A stretch of DNA of 45,812 nucleotides. Source: Allochromatium warmingii. GTDB lineage: Bacteria > Pseudomonadota > Gammaproteobacteria > Chromatiales > Chromatiaceae. The stretch lies in NCBI RefSeq assembly GCF_900107145.1, contig NZ_FNOW01000023.1, forward strand, positions 1 to 45,812. Direction: 5' to 3'. Below are positions 43,401 through 45,812 of this stretch, piece by piece. The translations under genes were made by a program, and so were the position numbers. The notes beneath the pieces are model-generated. The model saw only the letters and a list, made by a program, of their open reading frames with translations. It was not told where the DNA came from and ran no database searches. Positions within the stretch are counted from its first letter, which is position 1. Each line of letters starts with the position of its first letter.

Positions 43401-44390
43401 GAAACCGGACAGGCGCTGGCGATTGGTGATGATCCCCTTGCGCTCAAACGTCAATTTGCCGCGCAGGGCGCACAGGGTTTTACGCAATTGCCGAATACAG
43501 ATACCGCACTGGAACGCACGGGCGTGACGCGCTGGACATTTGGCGATCTGCCTGAAACCGTCGATTTAACACGCGCTGGCATTCAATTGCGCGGCTATCC
43601 GGCGCTTGTCGATCAAGGCGATACTGTGGCAATTAACGTGCTTGATTCAGCAGACAATGCCGCGATTGCACACAGAGCCGGATTACGGCGCTTGATTATG
43701 CTGCATTTGAGCACAGATATTCGCCAATTGCGCAAACATCTGCCGAATTTAGATCGAATGCGTTTGCAATATGCTAAAGCGCCTGTTTTTGCCGCACAAC
43801 CGGCTGATTTAGCTGATGAAATAATTGCGCTGAGTCTGGATTTAACCTTTATCGATCATCAACCGCCGCTGCGTACTCAAGCAATATTTGAGCAGCGTTT
43901 AGCAACGGGCAGCGCCCAGCTTATTCCAACTGCGCAAGCGGTTTGTCAATTAATTGGTGCAATTCTGAGCGATTATCATGCCTTGCGTAAACGGTTAGCT
44001 GCGATAATACAAGTTAATTGGATGCCGTCGATCCTTGATATCCGCGAGCAGCTTGATAGCTTAATTTTTCGCGGTTTTCCACAGCAGATTCCATATTGTC
44101 ATTTAGAGGATTATCCGCGTTATCTCAAAGCACTTGCGCAGCGGATTGAACGTCTTGCTCATGCGCCTGACCGTGATCGACGTTGGATGCAAGAGATGGC
44201 TGGTATTCAAACACGTTGGCGGGAGCGTAATAGTGCTGCTAAAACAGCCGGGCGTCATGATGCGCGGCTAGATGAAATTCGTTGGTTATTAGAAGAATTG
44301 CGTGTTTCGCTGTTTGCGCAACAGCTTGGTACAGCGTATCCGGTATCGGTGAAGCGGATTGAGGCGCGGTGGAAAGAATTGGGGTTGTGA
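40419..44390 (+). CDS. hrpA: ATP-dependent RNA helicase HrpA, with an in-frame repeat insertion
   Basis: A 1323-residue DEAH-box helicase. Motifs: GETGSGKSTQLPKL (Walker A), HTQPRRLAARSLA, LIIDEAHERGLNIDFL (about residue 187), VTSATID, ATNVAETSLTVPGIHYVID and QRSGRCGRIAAGVC. The helicase-associated domain follows, then the large HrpA C-terminal region (DUF3418), ending YPVSVKRIEARWKELGL. Length is close to E. coli HrpA (about 1300). Residues about 608-638 are encoded by a palindromic copy of the dispersed repeat and look foreign to the family. In E. coli HrpA is linked to mRNA processing and rescue of stalled ribosomes. The ATG at 40419 is the only good start. The 3' end abuts the cas3 remnant. 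Confidence 0.93.
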   Translation: MNFPTEHDIAGCLIRDRYSIQSRLRNLRRRARAGQPIDEALTKLWACIQASQLLVAQRQALVPIINYPPELPVSERRDEVAALIERHQVIVLCGETGSGKSTQLPKLCLDLGRGRFGRIGHTQPRRLAARSLASRVAQELGVENSGLVGYKVRFHDRVRPETAIKLMTDGMLLAEIQQDRWLNDYDTLIIDEAHERGLNIDFLLGYLKGLLPHRPDLKLIVTSATIDPERFARHFTDSEHRPAPIIEISGRTYPVEIRYRPPEEASAAECDESMQRAISEAVEELARVGRGDVLVFLSGEREIRTTAETLRAHHPPSTEILPLFARQGPQEQARIFQPHGTRRVILATNVAETSLTVPGIHYVIDPGFARISRYSHRTKVQRLPVERISQASANQRSGRCGRIAAGVCIRLYSADQFSARTEFTEPEIARANLAAVILQMKQLGFGAIEHFPFIDRPDSRLINDGYRTLEELGALDDRGELTTLGRQLARLPVDPRIGRMLLAAAENHCLAEVLIIAAALSVQDPRERPHDKQQTADEIHASFNHPESDFITFLNLWHFLDRERHQLSRNKFLKLCQRHFLSWNRVQEWRDIHAQLREQLLEMGFREQLPAANYQPLANADPIKLAAGGWPLDADRSAAIHRAILTGLLGNIGFREAEREFQGARNSRFFIHPSSALFARPPKWVMVAERVETTRHYGRIAASIQPSWIEHAAGHLLQRSYSEPHWQAKSGQVAAFETVTLFGITLVTKRRVNYGPINPAEAREIFLRFALTEGDFHTRAPFWRHNRELIDYVHHLEAKSRRRDILVDDEAIYAFYAERVPTGIYSTPQFERWLRQVTRQTPKILHLRLSDLMRHAAAEITADVFPDQFAVGATALPLEYRFDPGAITDGVTLVVPLPLINQVSPDRLDWLVPGLLEERITALLRGLPKTLRKAFVPIPDTAKRLAARLKPSDRPLIQALAEEIRALSGVQIPEDAWDQSVIPPHLRMKIRLIDETGQALAIGDDPLALKRQFAAQGAQGFTQLPNTDTALERTGVTRWTFGDLPETVDLTRAGIQLRGYPALVDQGDTVAINVLDSADNAAIAHRAGLRRLIMLHLSTDIRQLRKHLPNLDRMRLQYAKAPVFAAQPADLADEIIALSLDLTFIDHQPPLRTQAIFEQRLATGSAQLIPTAQAVCQLIGAILSDYHALRKRLAAIIQVNWMPSILDIREQLDSLIFRGFPQQIPYCHLEDYPRYLKALAQRIERLAHAPDRDRRWMQEMAGIQTRWRERNSAAKTAGRHDARLDEIRWLLEELRVSLFAQQLGTAYPVSVKRIEARWKELGL
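42238..42336. repeat. Palindromic GCTGG/CCAGC repeat inside hrpA, in frame
   Basis: GCAGCTTCCAGCCGCCAACT and ATCAGCCC on one side, AAGCTGGCTGCTGGTGGCTG and GCCGCTGGATGCTGACCGC on the other, built from the same units as the intergenic copies (for example 9609-9680). It encodes LPAANYQPLANADPIKLAAG and GWPLDADRSAA without a stop. Confidence 0.7.
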
Positions 44391-45717
44391 ATTACGCGGT
44401 CTGACGGAAGTTCTAAAATAGATTCCTCGCCGATTTCATCAAGATCAGCTAATATTTCACGGGTCATTTCTAACAATCCGAATTGCCCCGATCTAGCTTG
44501 ACGATCACCCGCATCATATACCATCTGGGCATATTCACATCCACGCGGATTTGTCAGCGAAACAATTTCGACTTGACCGCCATGATCGCCGAGACGGTTA
44601 TTACGATTGCACCGCCCAGCAATTTGAATGAGCGCATCCAGCGGCGCAAAATCACGAATCACAATATCCAGATCAATATCGACTCCGGCTTCGATGGTTT
44701 GGGTTGAAACTACAATTCCAGGCTGACCATTTGATAATGCTTTAATCGCGGCAATTTTAATCAGCCGGTCGCGTGGCGTAACATCGGCGCTCACTAACCA
44801 GACTGGAATATCTGGCTGTTGCGCACGCATAGCCCGCCAGACCGCTTTAGCACTGGCGCGGGTATTGAGTGTAATCAATACCCGTTTTCCCTGTGCGCAC
44901 CATGCCGTTAAACGCGGTTGCAGTGATTGAATAAATGCACTCAGCTCCTGCCGTTCGCGATGACACAACCGAAGCCGATAACGTTTGAATTGCGCAAAAA
45001 CCGCCGCGACCTGTTCGGGATCACCCGCCAGCTCGCGTGCGCCGGATAATAGCGCCGGTTGGGTTGCTGACATCAGTAGAATGTGCGTGCGGCTCTCGGT
45101 TGTCAGACCGCGCAATGCCTGATCGACCAGATCCCACAATCGGCACGGCACGGTCTGCACTTCATCGAGAATAATCAGCGCATCCATCAGTGCATGAAAG
45201 CGCATCTGATGTCGGGTTTTTGGCGAGAACAGTGCCAAAAGCAACTGATCAAAGGTCGTAATAACGATTTCCGCTTGCTAGGTATCAAGAAAAAAGCGGG
45301 CGGCATTCGCGCCAAGCGTCTGACCTTCAATCTCATATTCGCTGTATGACAATGAATGACTGGCCAGCAATTGATTGCTCTGAGCACGGTCATGCGGATT
45401 CAGCCCGAGCAGCGTGCGGTATTCCTGTTCAGTCTGATCAATGATCGACAAAAACGGCAGCGCAATGATGATCTTAGGCGTTGATTCGGTGACATGCGCT
45501 CGGATGCGCTGCGTCAATGCCCAGGTTGCGGCAAGCAGAGTTTTGCCGGTACCAGTGGGGAGGGTTAGGGTGCAGCAGGGATGATCGACCGCTATCGCCG
45601 ATAGCAGACGGGTGCGCAATGTGTGGCGCAACGCATTCAAGGGTGTGTCGGGCAAAGATGTGAGCCGCGCATCAACGCATTCTGGCGGCAGTTCGGGACG
45701 CTGTTGATAAACGTAGT
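44391..45717 (-). pseudogene. cas3: Cas3 CRISPR helicase remnant with amber codon, cut by IS
   Basis: Remnant of the Cas3 helicase of a type I CRISPR system. The helicase part is recognisable: LTLPTGTGKTLLAATWAL (Walker A), VITTFDQLLLALF, LIILDEVQTVP (DExH-box variant), LLMSATQPALL, STQTIEAGVDIDLDIVIRDF and QIAGRCNRN. An in-frame TAG (45260-45262 plus-strand bases ctaggt region) falls between FFLDT and QAEIVITTFD, where Trp is expected, so TGG to TAG is likely. The N-terminal HD nuclease domain is missing: the insertion sequence begins at 45718. The C-terminus is truncated against the end of hrpA; the frame continues antisense to 44255. No other cas gene or CRISPR array is present in the window. 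Confidence 0.87.
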
Positions 45718-45812
45718 TGTCAAGTCCCGCGAGATTATAGACACGCTTTTTGAAGCGTTCGGGGCATTGTTGTTGCCAGTCCTTGAGTGCTTGAATCGGC
45801 GCGATGTGTCCG
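45718..45812 (-). mobile_element. IS481-family insertion sequence, second copy, 3' end only
   Basis: Reverse complement of 575-669 with no difference over 95 bases, running off the window edge. It encodes the last 31 or so residues of the same transposase (ALKDWQQQCPERFKKRV, YNLAGLD). Again no stop codon lies inside the element: the frame reads straight into the cas3 remnant as NYVYQQRPELPPEC. The flanking base after the element differs from copy 1, which fixes the boundary at TGTCAAG. Confidence 0.88.

Noticed and set aside
44483-44707. Small plus-strand gene in the cas3 region
   Set aside because: It lies antisense to clear Cas3 helicase motifs and shows no family features of its own.
1-45812. 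Composite transposon formed by the two IS copies
   Set aside because: The content is core chromosomal (rpoS, topA, def-fmt-rsmB, trkAH), with no cargo signature. The paired ends more likely reflect independent insertions or a contig break at repeats.
1-45812. CRISPR array next to the cas3 remnant
   Set aside because: I saw no regularly spaced direct repeats. The repeats found are inverted, irregularly spaced and dispersed.
1-45812. tRNA or rRNA genes
   Set aside because: No cloverleaf-like or rRNA-like sequence noticed in the intergenic gaps; all gaps except 20181-20569 are short and mostly filled by repeats.

Overview
This window looks like the chromosome of a gammaproteobacterium. It carries an rpoS-type sigma factor, the topA-smg-dprA-LysM gene block divergent from def-fmt-rsmB-DUF4390-ntrY-ntrX-trkA-trkH, an hrpA helicase and a DUF2835 gene. 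Base composition is moderately G+C-rich by eye. I cannot place the genus; a Chromatiales- or Competibacter-like lineage is only an impression.

Layout. Bases 1-669 are the 3' part of an IS481-family insertion sequence, and 45718-45812 are the same end of a second copy in opposite orientation. The 95 bases present in both are identical. Each copy has cut a defence gene: a beta-class DNA methyltransferase (670-1745) on the left and a Cas3 helicase remnant (about 44391-45717) on the right, which also has an in-frame amber codon. Bases 1871-9642 are accessory or poorly known genes: DUF2934, rhodanese, an orphan FliW, a secreted DUF1566 protein, a roughly 1180-residue membrane protein of unknown function, a cysteine-rich lipoprotein and a metallo-beta-lactamase-fold hydrolase. 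Bases 9684-18876 form a signalling block: a DHH phosphoesterase, an HD-GYP response regulator behind a PAS histidine kinase, a receiver-kinase, and a large hybrid kinase with two fused periplasmic binding domains. Bases 18856-24773 hold DUF2835, rpoS, rlmI, an L,D-transpeptidase, tsaC and an HDOD-GAF protein. Bases 24879-44390 are housekeeping genes: topA, smg, dprA, a LysM protein, def, fmt, rsmB, DUF4390, ntrYX, trkAH and hrpA.

How the genes work together. The def-fmt-rsmB run handles N-formylmethionine metabolism and 16S rRNA methylation. It continues with little or no spacing into the NtrY/NtrX two-component pair and then the TrkA/TrkH potassium uptake pair. The signalling block probably links nutrient sensing to cyclic-di-GMP breakdown through the HD-GYP protein.

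Two families of dispersed repeats fill the intergenic gaps. One is a GCTGG/CCAGC-rich, often palindromic element with about a dozen copies, one of which lies in frame inside hrpA. The other is a long palindrome built on GACAGGATTAACAGGATT, with two copies. I saw no tRNA, rRNA or CRISPR array. The most novel-looking items are the large membrane protein, the dual-sensor hybrid kinase cluster, the in-frame repeat in hrpA, and the paired IS copies that disrupt defence genes.
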